A stretch of 43,124 nt of DNA from Anaerolineaceae bacterium (GTDB lineage: Bacteria > Chloroflexota > Anaerolineae > Anaerolineales > Anaerolineaceae): assembly GCA_016927865.1 (NCBI GenBank), contig JAFGLU010000048.1, positions 1 through 43,124 of the forward strand, in the 5' to 3' direction. This document shows, in pieces, positions 34,034 through 42,296 of the stretch (positions within the stretch are counted from its first letter, which is position 1; each line of letters starts with the position of its first letter). The notes beneath the pieces are model-generated. The model was not told the DNA's origin and did no database searches. It saw nothing but the letters and a program-made list of their open reading frames with translations. Made by a program: the position numbers and the translations under genes.

Positions 34034-35689
34034 TTATTTCTTCATCATGGGAATGTTCACGCCGCGCTGTAAAGCGGCGCTGATGGCTTCGGGGTAACCA
34101 GCGTCGACGTGCCGGGCCACCCCCATGCCCGGATCAGTGGTCAACACCCGCTGCAAGCGCCTGGCGGCTGCTTCGGTGCCATCGGCCACAATGACCATAC
34201 CGGCGTGCTGGCTGAAACCAATGCCCACCCCGCCACCGTGATGGAAGGATACCCATGTGGCGCCGCTCGCGGTGTTAATCAGGGCGTTTAGGATGGGCCA
34301 ATCGCTGACGGCGTCGGTGCCGTCGAGCATTCCTTCTGTTTCACGGTTAGGCGAGGCCACCGATCCGGCGTCCAGGTGATCGCGCCCGATGACGATGGGC
34401 GCCTTCACCTCGCCGCGCGCTACCATCTCATTAAAGCGCAATCCCGCCCTGGCGCGCTCGCCGTAGCCCAGCCAGCAGATCCGAGAGGGCAGCCCCTGGA
34501 AAGGCACCTTTTCGCGGGCCATCTTCAGCCAGCGCTGCAAATGCTCGTCTTCGGGGAACAGTTCCTTCACCGCTTCATCGGTGCGGTAAATGTCTTCGGG
34601 GTCGCCGGAAAGCGCCACCCAGCGGAAGGGGCCCTTGCCCTCGCAAAACAGCGGGCGGATGTAAGCCGGAACGAAGCCAGGGAAGTTGAAGGCGTCTTTG
34701 ACGCCGTAATCATAAGCGCGCTGGCGCAAGTTGTTGCCGTAATCGAACACCTCTGCACCTTTGCGCTGAAATTCCAGCATGGCCTCGATGTGCCGTGCCA
34801 TCGATTGCATAGAGCGCTTCTCGTACTCCTGCGGGTCTTTGATTCGCAGCTCGTCCGCCTGTTCCACGCTCAACCCTGCTGGCACGTACATGTGCACATC
34901 ATGGGCCGGGGTCTGGTCGGTGACCACATCCGGAATGACGCCCCGCAGGGCCAGCTCGGGGTAGATCTCGGCGGCGTTGCCGATGAGGCCGATGGAGCGG
35001 GGCAAACCTTGATCCTTGGCTTCTTCAACCAGGGTCATGGCCTCTTCCAGGGTATCTACCACCACGTCCACGTAGCCGATCTCGCGGCGGCGGTGCGCAC
35101 GAGCCGGGTCCACTTCCACCACCAGCCCCACACCCTCGTTCATGGTAATGGCCAATGGTTGCGCCCCGCCCATGCCGCCCAGACCCGCGGTGAGCACAAA
35201 CTTGCCCTTCAGCGAACTCCAGCCGCGCTGCTGGGCCAAAGCCGCCAGGGTCTCATAGGTGCCCTGCAGAATGCCCTGGGTGCCAATATAGATCCACGAG
35301 CCGGCGGTCATCTGACCGTACATGATCAGGCCTTTCCGGGCCAGATCGTCAAAATGCTCCTGCGTGGCCCAATGCGGCACCAGGTTCGAGTTAGCGATGA
35401 GTACGCGCGGCGCATCGGGATGGCTCTTGAACACCGCCACCGGCTTGCCAGATTGCACCAGCAAAGTTTCGTCATCTTCCAGGTTGCGAAGGCAATCCAA
35501 AATGGCGTCAAACGCCTCCCAACTGCGCGCTGCCTGCCCACGCCCGCCATATACCACCAGATCCTCGGGGCGCTCAGCCACTTCGGGGTCCAGGTTGTTT
35601 TGAATCATCCGGTAAACGGCCTCGGTCAGCCAGGATTTACAGGTCAACTGTGTGCCGCGTGGGGCGCGCACCGTGCGCGGATTGGACAT
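34034..35689 (-). CDS. hutU: Urocanate hydratase
   Basis: Urocanase hydrates urocanate to 4-imidazolone-5-propionate in histidine degradation, using tightly bound NAD+. The 551-residue length is typical. Conserved parts are [18 protein letters not shown], the NAD-binding [44 protein letters not shown], the catalytic-Cys region [18 protein letters not shown], and [19 protein letters not shown] chose ATG 35689 since AGGAGG ends 5 nt before it; GTG 35695 lies inside that ribosome site. No hutH, hutI or hutG is in the window. The methyltransferase starts 44 nt upstream and two membrane protein genes follow without a gap. Confidence 0.95.
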   Translation of the reverse strand: MSNPRTVRAPRGTQLTCKSWLTEAVYRMIQNNLDPEVAERPEDLVVYGGRGQAARSWEAFDAILDCLRNLEDDETLLVQSGKPVAVFKSHPDAPRVLIANSNLVPHWATQEHFDDLARKGLIMYGQMTAGSWIYIGTQGILQGTYETLAALAQQRGWSSLKGKFVLTAGLGGMGGAQPLAITMNEGVGLVVEVDPARAHRRREIGYVDVVVDTLEEAMTLVEEAKDQGLPRSIGLIGNAAEIYPELALRGVIPDVVTDQTPAHDVHMYVPAGLSVEQADELRIKDPQEYEKRSMQSMARHIEAMLEFQRKGAEVFDYGNNLRQRAYDYGVKDAFNFPGFVPAYIRPLFCEGKGPFRWVALSGDPEDIYRTDEAVKELFPEDEHLQRWLKMAREKVPFQGLPSRICWLGYGERARAGLRFNEMVARGEVKAPIVIGRDHLDAGSVASPNRETEGMLDGTDAVSDWPILNALINTASGATWVSFHHGGGVGIGFSQHAGMVIVADGTEAAARRLQRVLTTDPGMGVARHVDAGYPEAISAALQRGVNIPMMKK

Positions 35690-35733
35690 AAGCACCTCCT
35701 TCCTGAACTCCTCCGGTTAGCGTGTTCTATTGA

Positions 35734-36324
35734 TCACTTTTCCGCCACAGCCCATAAATTTAAGCCTAATTCGAAATAACCAAAACTCAGCCGTGTCATT
35801 TCAAAACCCGCAGAGCCAAAATACCAACCGATCAATGGTAAAGTATACGCATAAACGTGCTCATGAATTTCTTCTGCGCTCACAAGCCCTACGCCGGCCA
35901 TCCATTTTAATAGGGTGTCGCTCCAAGCAGCTGGTGTTGTTAATATAACACGTCCAGCAGGCATAAGAACTCGGTTAATTTCCTTAAATAAAATTTGCAA
36001 GGCGGTAGGGTCAAGGTGTTCGACAACAGCAAGCAAGGTTATGATTGAGAAATAATTGTCCTCAAAAGGAAGTTTGGGGGCATGATTTAAGTCCAGCGTA
36101 TGCCACTTGACATCCCCAACTTCAGACTTGGGTGAAAGTTGATCAACGGCAAATTTTTCTTTAAAAGAGGTGTGCGAAAGAAAGTAAGGGTAAGATCCAC
36201 AGCCGATGTCCAAAATGCGTCCCTGTCGACATTCTGCGGGTATCAAGCGGTTCGCTTGTTGGGCCCGCTTCCGGGCTAGAAAAGGTTCTAATAAGCCGCG
36301 GCCACGAGTTACGGTATCGTTCAT
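35734..36324 (-). CDS. Class I SAM-dependent methyltransferase
   Basis: The 196-residue enzyme has GRILDIGCGSYPYFLS (motif I, about residues 35-50), HTLDLNHAPKLPFEDNYFSIITL, LAVVEHLDP and RVILTTPAAWSDTLLKWMA, followed by HVYAYTLPLIGWYFGSAGF. It belongs to the Methyltransf_11-type group; the substrate is unknown. Its sequence is more AT-rich than the neighbouring hutU. Its ribosome site is weak. It is the first gene of the methyltransferase-hutU-membrane protein run on the minus strand. Confidence 0.8.
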   Translation of the reverse strand: MNDTVTRGRGLLEPFLARKRAQQANRLIPAECRQGRILDIGCGSYPYFLSHTSFKEKFAVDQLSPKSEVGDVKWHTLDLNHAPKLPFEDNYFSIITLLAVVEHLDPTALQILFKEINRVLMPAGRVILTTPAAWSDTLLKWMAGVGLVSAEEIHEHVYAYTLPLIGWYFGSAGFEMTRLSFGYFELGLNLWAVAEK

Positions 36325-36499
36325 GAAAACCTACCAGGGATGATGTTGGTCAAATTATATCATTAAGAAAAACCCCGGCTCTCTAGGAATCGCCGGGCAG
36401 GTACCAGATTTCACCACGCCGATTCCACCTGAACCAAAACCCCTAAGGGCCTTTTGAGACTCTTAGACCTATCCAAAAAATCATTGGAGAGATATGCGA

Positions 36500-36544
36500 T
36501 TTTGAGGTTATTGCGGGTGCTTCGCACCTGCAATAACCTCAAAA
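36500..36544. repeat. Long palindrome D
   Basis: The arms (36500-36520 and 36524-36544) contain TTTTGAGGTTATTGCGGGTGC and its complement with one G-T mismatch, around a TTC loop. Outer matching ends ACCTATCC and GGATAGGT lie further out. It sits 68 nt past the nrfA stop. The core resembles element C (TTTGAGGTTTTTACGGGTGC). Confidence 0.75.
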
Positions 36545-36611
36545 TTACTTCCCTTCCGAATTCTCGGATAGGTATTTAGGGATTGGTGGCGGTTGGAATT
36601 ATTGATGAAGG

Positions 36612-37892
36612 CTACTTCGTGGCCAGTTCGGCAGCCAGTTGCGCCTGGCGGGCCAGATCGGTGGCGGCTGCCAGGATGCGCAGAGCCTCTTCTGGATTAT
36701 GGAAACCCATGCTGTTCTCGGCGGCGATAAAATCCCAGCGCAGTTGAGCCGAGCGGTGCAGCGCGCGCGCGTCTTCCAGCTTGGCCGCATCCACGTTGGC
36801 ATTCTCTGCCGCCGCTTTGATGGCGTTAATAGCATCCATCAGCGCTCTCTCGGTTGCCATCATGGTCTGATGCACGCTTTCTTGAATGATGTTCACCCGC
36901 CCGACCACATAATCCACGTCGGTATGGCAGGTGCCGCAGGAAGCCGCCGGGTTGACCAGCGGACTTTGAACATTATGCGTCGAGAACTTGGCCGCCCCAT
37001 CCCGGGTATAAGGCATGTGGCAGTCGGCGCAGGAAACGCCCGCATTGTAATGGGTGCTGCCCGCTGTGTAAGTCTCATATTCCGGGTGCTGCATCTTGAT
37101 CATGGGCGCGCCAGAGTCGGGGTGAGTCCAGTCGGTGAAGCCGATTTCGGTGTAGTAGGCTTCGATATCTTCAATGCTCGTGCCGCCGGCCCAGGGGAAG
37201 GTCAGATATTTGCCCTCGCCCGCGAAGTAGTACTCTACATGGCAGTTGGCGCACACCAGCGAGCGCATTTCCTGGCGGGTGAAGGTAGTCCAATCCTTAC
37301 CCTGTGCCTCCAGGGCTTCTTTCAAGGCAGGGTTAGTTACTACCAGCTTCATGGTGCCGGCCTCATGGCAGTTGGCGCAGCCAATGGGTTGGTCGATGAG
37401 CTGGCCCAGTTCGCTGAAGGGCGTTTTGTCATATTCCGCCATGCCCATTACGTTCCACAGCTTCGGGTTGGTCGCCGATTTACAGGAATAGCAAGTTCCA
37501 GGAGTTGTTTCATTAACACGCTTGGTCTCGCGCACATCCTCCAGCGCCCACATGTGACCCCGGTCATCGGTGTAACCCTTAGAGAAGGGGTATCCCGCGA
37601 ATAGCGTCACCAGCATGGGGTCTTCGGCCAGCTTGTCCACCGCAATTGACCCACCATAGGTGGTTTTAGTGGCGTTTTCTTTGGTCTTCAGGAGGGTGGT
37701 GTACTGGTTGGGGAAGTTCAAGCCCCACTTGGCGCTGTCCGGTTCCAGGGCGGCGATTTCAATCATGGGTTTCACACCGCGGTCGGGAGCGGGTTGGTTG
37801 CTGATGAATACCAGCACCGCCACCAGCAGCGCAGCCAGGACGACGATGATGCCGGTCAAAATGAGAATGGTGGGAGAGTATTTTTTCAACAT
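36612..37892 (-). CDS. nrfA: Ammonia-forming cytochrome c nitrite reductase
   Basis: NrfA reduces nitrite to ammonium with six electrons. The 426-residue protein has an N-terminal transmembrane anchor (residues 7-31), the catalytic CYSCK heme motif (134-138) with Lys as axial ligand, and four further c-type heme motifs: CANCH (172-176), CANCH (214-218), CADCH (288-292) and CGTCH (319-323). KMQHPEYE (266-273) fits the calcium-binding K-x-Q-H segment of Ca-dependent NrfA. Five hemes in total is the canonical count. AGAGG is 7 nt before the ATG at 37892. It is 12 nt downstream of nrfH. Confidence 0.95.
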   Translation of the reverse strand: MLKKYSPTILILTGIIVVLAALLVAVLVFISNQPAPDRGVKPMIEIAALEPDSAKWGLNFPNQYTTLLKTKENATKTTYGGSIAVDKLAEDPMLVTLFAGYPFSKGYTDDRGHMWALEDVRETKRVNETTPGTCYSCKSATNPKLWNVMGMAEYDKTPFSELGQLIDQPIGCANCHEAGTMKLVVTNPALKEALEAQGKDWTTFTRQEMRSLVCANCHVEYYFAGEGKYLTFPWAGGTSIEDIEAYYTEIGFTDWTHPDSGAPMIKMQHPEYETYTAGSTHYNAGVSCADCHMPYTRDGAAKFSTHNVQSPLVNPAASCGTCHTDVDYVVGRVNIIQESVHQTMMATERALMDAINAIKAAAENANVDAAKLEDARALHRSAQLRWDFIAAENSMGFHNPEEALRILAAATDLARQAQLAAELATK

Positions 37893-37904
37893 AAAGTAAC
37901 CTCT

Positions 37905-38375
37905 CTATTTGGTTTTGTCCTGATAAGGCAGAATCGAGATACCGCGCTGGCCGTGGGCCACATCACGATGGCATTCAAAGCAGTAACGTTCCGAATCCAT
38001 CTGCCCGTCCGCCACGTTCTGAACAGTTTCTGCATGGCAGCGCAAGCAGTTTTCCTGAATAATTTCCTTGGTGTGGGGTTTGGCACGCAGCGGCTCGGGC
38101 AGGTGGCCGATGGTAAACGCTGAAACGTGATTGAAGCCCGACTGCGCTTTGACCAGATATTTGGGGATGAATTCGTGCGGGGTGTGGCAGTCGTTGCAGG
38201 TGGTCCAGGAACGGTGTCCGCCGTGGAACCAGCCTTCATAGACCGCATCCATCACATGGCAGTTATTACACGTGGTCGGGTCGTCGCCCAGATAAACAGT
38301 GAAGTTGCTGACATAGAGGAACGTACCCAGCACAACAACCAACGCAACCACCCCAACGATGATGGGAAGTTTCAT
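37905..38375 (-). CDS. nrfH: Cytochrome c nitrite reductase small subunit
   Basis: NrfH carries electrons from the quinol pool to NrfA. The 156-residue protein begins with a transmembrane helix and has four c-type heme motifs: CNNCH (36-40) followed by VMD (the C-x2-CH-x-M pattern with Met as ligand of heme 1), CNDCH (60-64), CLRCH (110-114) and CFECH (132-136). It is directly upstream of nrfA and transcribed with it. GGAGG precedes the ATG at 38375. Together the two genes indicate dissimilatory nitrite reduction to ammonium. Confidence 0.93.
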   Translation of the reverse strand: MKLPIIVGVVALVVVLGTFLYVSNFTVYLGDDPTTCNNCHVMDAVYEGWFHGGHRSWTTCNDCHTPHEFIPKYLVKAQSGFNHVSAFTIGHLPEPLRAKPHTKEIIQENCLRCHAETVQNVADGQMDSERYCFECHRDVAHGQRGISILPYQDKTK

Positions 38376-38486
38376 GCCCCTCCTTTTGCCAATTTAGCGA
38401 AATTTCTGCGAATTACAAGCGCAATCTATTATCCATGAATGTGAAATTTTAATCTTTGATTAATGTCAATTTGAACAACCTAAAAA

Positions 38487-38519
38487 AAACCCTAAGGGTC
38501 TTAAAGACCCTTAGGGTTT
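38487..38519 (-). terminator. Terminator of the 2-oxoacid oxidoreductase operon
   Basis: The 33-nt palindrome is identical to the secA terminator at 5980-6012. On the minus strand it is followed by a T-run (complement of the A-run at 38482-38489). It lies between the last subunit gene and nrfH, so the two operons are separately terminated. Confidence 0.85.
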
Positions 38520-38545
38520 GAGATAGTGACCACGAACAATCTCTT

Positions 38546-39094
38546 TTAAACCACCGGCTGTTTCGTATACTCCGCGCCGCGCTGCAAGGCCTGCGAGTTG
38601 AGTGGTAGCAGGCGGTGATGTCGGGCGGGCAGGTGCGCCTTCAGTGCTTTCTCAATCGACTCCAGGGGTAGCACGGGTAAATTACCCAGCAATGCCCCCA
38701 GTAGCACCATGTTGGTCATGCGTTTGTCGCCCAGGCTTTCCGCAATCTCGCTGGCAGGCACATTGACCACGATGATGCCCTGGCGTTCCACCTCTCGGGG
38801 GGCCATGGAGGCGTTCACCACCAGCACCCCGCCAGCCCGCACGGACGACACGTATTTATCCACCGAAGGCAGGTTCATGGCGATCACCGCTTGCGGGTTT
38901 TTCACCAGCGGCGAGCCGATCTCTTCATCCGAGATAATGACCGTGCAATTGGCCGTTCCGCCGCGCATTTCAGGACCGTAAGATGGAATCCAGGTGACTT
39001 CTCTCCCTTCGTCCATCGCGGCGTAAGAAAGAAGCTGGCCCGCAAAAAGCACGCCCTGACCGCCAAAACCCGCCACAATAATTTCGGTTTGCAT
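38546..39094 (-). CDS. 2-oxoacid:ferredoxin oxidoreductase, gamma subunit
   Basis: The 182-residue subunit starts with QTEIIVAGFGGQGVLFAGQLL (typical for the gamma subunit), contains SYGPEMRGGTANCTVIIS and LPSVDKYVSSVRAGGVLVVNASM, and ends with LEKALKAHLP-like and LNSQALQRGAEY regions. With the alpha, beta and delta subunits it makes CoA thioesters from 2-oxoacids and reduces ferredoxin. AGGAGG precedes ATG 39094. It is the last gene of the operon and ends at a strong terminator. Confidence 0.9.
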   Translation of the reverse strand: MQTEIIVAGFGGQGVLFAGQLLSYAAMDEGREVTWIPSYGPEMRGGTANCTVIISDEEIGSPLVKNPQAVIAMNLPSVDKYVSSVRAGGVLVVNASMAPREVERQGIIVVNVPASEIAESLGDKRMTNMVLLGALLGNLPVLPLESIEKALKAHLPARHHRLLPLNSQALQRGAEYTKQPVV

Positions 39095-39104
39095 GCGCAG
39101 CCTC

Positions 39105-39887
39105 CTAAATGCGAATCTGTTTGACGGCCTCAGAGATCTTGTAATCTCCGAGCGGGTAATAAGGCACCATCTTTTCCGCTACCCAGGCGAGGGCTTGGTT
39201 GGGGTCAACGCCCCAGTTCGTCGGACAACTGGACAACATCTCGATCATTGAAAACCCCAGCCCACGTAATTGTGTCTCAAATGCCATGCGGATAGCCTTT
39301 TTGGCCAGACGGATGTTTTTTGCGTCGTGCAAACTGCGCCGAACAATGTAACTGGAACCGTCCAGCGTGGAGAGCAGCTCTGAAGCGCGAATAGGAAAAC
39401 CGGCATTCTCCACGTCCCGCCCGGTAGGGCTGGAGGTGGTCTTCTGGCCCGGCAACGTGGTGGGGGCCATTTGCCCGCCGGTCATGCCGTAGTTGGCATT
39501 GTTGAGGAAAAACACGGTGATGTTCTCCCCACGGGCAGCAGCATGAACAATCTCACCCATACCAATGGAGGCCATGTCGCCGTCGCCTTGATAGGTCATC
39601 ACCATCTTGTCGGGCAGCACGCGCTTGACGCCGGTAGCCATGGCTGGGGCGCGCCCATGTGGAGCCTGCACCCAGTCGAAATTCAAGTAATTGTAGGCAA
39701 AGACCGAGCAGCCCACCGAAGCCACCCCGATCATCTTTTCGCGCAGGCCCATCTCGTCTATTACTTCGGCAATCAAACGGTGAGCCACGCCGTGGGTACA
39801 TCCAGGACAATAGTGGGTAGCGGCATCTGTCAGGGACTCGGGACGTGAATATACAATCTCTTCAAGCATAGGTTCTATGGTAGCCAT
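39105..39887 (-). CDS. 2-oxoacid:ferredoxin oxidoreductase, beta subunit (TPP-binding)
   Basis: The 260-residue subunit carries the cluster and thiamine diphosphate region: [20 protein letters not shown] (C27, C30), [13 protein letters not shown] (101-113) and [19 protein letters not shown] (129-147), which bind TPP-Mg. A C-terminal [17 protein letters not shown] follows. AAAGGAGA lies before ATG 39887. It follows the alpha subunit gene after 13 nt. Whether the substrate is 2-oxoglutarate or a branched-chain 2-oxoacid cannot be decided from this subunit. Confidence 0.92.
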   Translation of the reverse strand: MATIEPMLEEIVYSRPESLTDAATHYCPGCTHGVAHRLIAEVIDEMGLREKMIGVASVGCSVFAYNYLNFDWVQAPHGRAPAMATGVKRVLPDKMVMTYQGDGDMASIGMGEIVHAAARGENITVFFLNNANYGMTGGQMAPTTLPGQKTTSSPTGRDVENAGFPIRASELLSTLDGSSYIVRRSLHDAKNIRLAKKAIRMAFETQLRGLGFSMIEMLSSCPTNWGVDPNQALAWVAEKMVPYYPLGDYKISEAVKQIRI

Positions 39888-39900
39888 GCTTTAATCTCCT

Positions 39901-41013
39901 TTAATTGGCGCCAGTCATGCGCGCCAGCCAGCGGTTGCGCGGGTGGCCCTCCAGGGTCAGCGGGCCTTTGGCCAGGCGGCGAATCTCTTCGAGGATTTCA
40001 TCCGGGAAGGGTACTATTCCACCCACGCGCCCGTAAAACTCGACCGGCCGGCGGTGGGCCACTGCCAGGCGCACATCTTCCAGCATCTGCCCGGTGCTCA
40101 TTTCCGTTACCAGGAACGCCTCCACCCGGTCGGCCAGTTTGGAGATCATATTGCTAGGGAAGGGGTTGAGCGAAATGGGCCGCAGCAGCCCTACCGGGAT
40201 GCCCTCGGCGCGCGCGGCGCGCACCGCCGAAAGCGCCACCCGACCCGCCGACCCGTAGCCAACCACTACAAAGCGGGCATCTTCCATGTAATATTCTTTT
40301 ACCCGCACCTCATTCGCTTCCACGGTCTGCCAGCGTTGGAGCATATGCAGGTTGGTCACCTCTTGGTCTGGCGGATTGAGATGAATGGAGCTTAGGATGT
40401 TGGGCTTGCGGCCTACCGCGCCGGTTGCTGCCCAGGCCGGGAAGGTCTCGCGCACGGGCATCATGGGGGGCAGCTCGGCAGGTTCCATCATCTGGCCCAG
40501 GCTGCCGTCCAGCAGCAGTACAGCCATCGTACGGTATTTTTCGGCCAGGTCGAAGCATTCCACGGTCAGATCAATGGCTTCCTGTACGCTGGAAGGCGCC
40601 AGTACAATCAAGTTGTAGTCGCCATGCCCACCACCATGTACGATCTGGTTGTAGTCGGATTGGGCGGGGGAAATGTTGCCCAACCCCGGCCCGCCGCGCA
40701 TCACATCCACCAGCACCGCGGGCACCTCGGTACCCACGATGTAGGAAATTCCCTCCATCATCAGGCTTACTCCTGGTCCGGAAGAAGAGGTCATCACGCG
40801 CGCTCCGGCGCAAGCAGCGCCGTAGACCATGTTAATGGCGCCCAGCTCACTCTCTGCCTGGACGAAGGCGCGACCCAATTCGGGCATGCGCCGCGACATC
40901 CATTCCAGTAATTCGGTCTGTGGGGTAATTGGGTACCCGAAATACGCATGCAGCCCTGCTCGAATGGCAGCTTCAGCGATGGCTTCATTGCCTTTGATCA
41001 ATTCGCGTGCCAT
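39901..41013 (-). CDS. 2-oxoacid:ferredoxin oxidoreductase, alpha subunit (korA/vorB-type)
   Basis: The 370-residue subunit starts with IKGNEAIAEAAIRAGLHAYFGYPITPQTELLEWM and has MVYGAACAGARVMTSSSGPGVSLM, RGGPGLGNISPAQSDYNQ and HGDYNLIVLAPSSVQEAIDL, which are standard for the alpha subunit of 2-oxoglutarate or branched-chain 2-oxoacid:ferredoxin oxidoreductase. The C-terminal GYGSAGRVALSAV and LVTEMSTGQMLEDVRLAV close the subunit. AGGAGGA precedes ATG 41013. The separate small ferredoxin subunit directly upstream fits this type rather than the fused pyruvate enzyme. Confidence 0.9.
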   Translation of the reverse strand: MARELIKGNEAIAEAAIRAGLHAYFGYPITPQTELLEWMSRRMPELGRAFVQAESELGAINMVYGAACAGARVMTSSSGPGVSLMMEGISYIVGTEVPAVLVDVMRGGPGLGNISPAQSDYNQIVHGGGHGDYNLIVLAPSSVQEAIDLTVECFDLAEKYRTMAVLLLDGSLGQMMEPAELPPMMPVRETFPAWAATGAVGRKPNILSSIHLNPPDQEVTNLHMLQRWQTVEANEVRVKEYYMEDARFVVVGYGSAGRVALSAVRAARAEGIPVGLLRPISLNPFPSNMISKLADRVEAFLVTEMSTGQMLEDVRLAVAHRRPVEFYGRVGGIVPFPDEILEEIRRLAKGPLTLEGHPRNRWLARMTGAN

Positions 41014-41022
41014 AGGGTCCTC

Positions 41023-41271
41023 CTAGGCTTCGCCGCCGGCTGCGCGGGCGCGCAGTACCTGGCGGTAGACGGTGATGGCGGCTTCTGGGCAAACGATGGC
41101 ACAAATTCCACAACCGGTGCAGGCATCATTCGCCAGCTCAGCAGGGTGGTATCCTTTGGCGGTCAATCGCTCGCCGGACAACCGGAGTGCATCTTGCGGG
41201 CAAGCTGCCACGCACAAATTGCACCCCTTGCAATACAGCTCGCTTACAACCACGCGTCCCTTTACGGGCAT
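41023..41271 (-). CDS. 2-oxoacid:ferredoxin oxidoreductase, delta subunit (ferredoxin)
   Basis: The 82-residue protein has two [4Fe-4S] cluster motifs: C14-x2-C17-x2-C20-x3-C24 and C51-x2-C54-x2-C57-x3-C61, each ending in CP. It is the electron-accepting ferredoxin-like subunit of the oxidoreductase and the first gene of the operon. AGGAGG is followed by the ATG at 41271 at good spacing. A possible -10 (TATAAG, minus strand, 41305-41310) is upstream. Confidence 0.92.
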   Translation of the reverse strand: MPVKGRVVVSELYCKGCNLCVAACPQDALRLSGERLTAKGYHPAELANDACTGCGICAIVCPEAAITVYRQVLRARAAGGEA

Positions 41272-41562
41272 TCAGGCCTCCTGTGATAAACAGATAACCA
41301 GGGTCTTATAAGTGGTATTATTACACACTTTTTTCGTCTCGCTGCATACTCGACCTGTAGAGACAGATAAGGGGTGCAAGTCGCATATACATGCGTCCCA
41401 CACCCCCGAGCGGCCTCTTATGCCGGTATGCTTTAGAGACTCCACAAATCTATTATGCACGAAAGCGAAGCGTGAACAATAGTGACAACCGTCCAAAACC
41501 GGCTAAACATTCGGCACGTCGATTGTCTGACATCCCCTTCTGATCGCTTATGGAAATGCCAG

Positions 41563-41591
41563 TTGACAAACGTAGTGGGTTAATATATAAT
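41563..41591 (+). promoter_or_regulatory. Consensus sigma-70 promoter
   Basis: TTGACA (41563-41568) and TATAAT (41586-41591) are separated by exactly 17 nt, a perfect match to the housekeeping consensus. The start would fall near 41598, inside or next to the following dyad. Confidence 0.85.
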
Positions 41592-41599
41592 ACAAATAA

Positions 41600-41626
41600 C
41601 TCTGTATTGCAAAGATAAATGCAGAG
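41600..41626. promoter_or_regulatory. Dyad at the transcription start, possible operator
   Basis: CTCTGTATT (41600-41608) and AATGCAGAG (41618-41626) are inverted repeats with one mismatch around nine bases. Placed just after the promoter, they could be the binding site of the winged-helix regulator encoded downstream. This is inference from position only. Confidence 0.45.
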
Positions 41627-41639
41627 CAAAGGAAAGTAT

Positions 41640-42296
41640 ATGCTTAACCAATTAAATCTCAAAGAAATCGAGAAAAAAGCTTTTCGCGCCACCTACCAAG
41701 ATGGACTATTGGATATTAACATGGGGGGAATCGTCGCCTGCATGGCATACATGCAAACGCTCACCGATTCTGAAGAAACACCAATCCTTGGGATGGTTGT
41801 ATTTGTCGCCGGGATGATTGCAAGCAGCCTCATCTTCTGGCTGGGCAAAAAGTACATCACCCTGCCGCGGATGGGGCAGGCAACCTTTGGGACTAAACGC
41901 CGCCGGCGCAGCCGCACCCTTGCTGTCATCCTCGGTATCATCGTGGCTTTGCAGGCAGTGGTGGTCATTTTTTCCGCCGTTGTATGGGGTAACCCGGAAT
42001 TGCAGTCGCGGTTGGCTTTTCTGGAAGGAGAACACAGGGCGATGGATTTGTTGGTGGCGTCCATTGGCGCCATGTTTGTCGGCCCCAGCGTGGCCCTCAT
42101 TGCCTACTTCTCAGATTTCCTTCGTGGATATTACATTTCCTTGTTGATGGCGGTTGGGGTTTTCTTGATGATTTTTCTTAACCAGCCGGTCTATTTGATG
42201 GTTTGTGCCGCGCTGATTATTCTGCCGGGCATCGCGCTATTCATCCGCTTCGTGCTTACGCATCCCCTCCCACCCGCCGAGGCGCGCCGTGGATAA
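41640..42296 (+). CDS. Six-helix membrane protein of unknown function
   Basis: This 218-residue protein has about six hydrophobic helices, among them GMVVFVAGMIASSLIFWLG and TLAVILGIIVALQAVVVIF, with a basic KRRRRSR loop between the second and third helices. I do not recognise a family with certainty. ATG 41640 is chosen because AAAGGAAA lies just before it; an ATG at 41619 falls inside the dyad and has no ribosome site. The next gene, a winged-helix regulator, starts 8 nt before its stop, so the two form a unit and may be functionally coupled. Confidence 0.7.
   Translation: MLNQLNLKEIEKKAFRATYQDGLLDINMGGIVACMAYMQTLTDSEETPILGMVVFVAGMIASSLIFWLGKKYITLPRMGQATFGTKRRRRSRTLAVILGIIVALQAVVVIFSAVVWGNPELQSRLAFLEGEHRAMDLLVASIGAMFVGPSVALIAYFSDFLRGYYISLLMAVGVFLMIFLNQPVYLMVCAALIILPGIALFIRFVLTHPLPPAEARRG

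Larger units (their letters stand above)
41272..41639. other. Divergent intergenic region with promoters, no gene seen
   Basis: It separates the oxidoreductase operon from the membrane protein/regulator pair. It has a consensus promoter at 41563-41591 and a dyad at 41600-41626 for the plus-strand gene, and a weaker -10 for the minus operon. The remaining sequence has no convincing open frame. Confidence 0.6.

Noticed and set aside
41619..41639. Earlier ATG of the six-helix membrane protein
   Set aside because: It lies within the start-site dyad, has no ribosome site, and AAAGGAAA favours ATG 41640.
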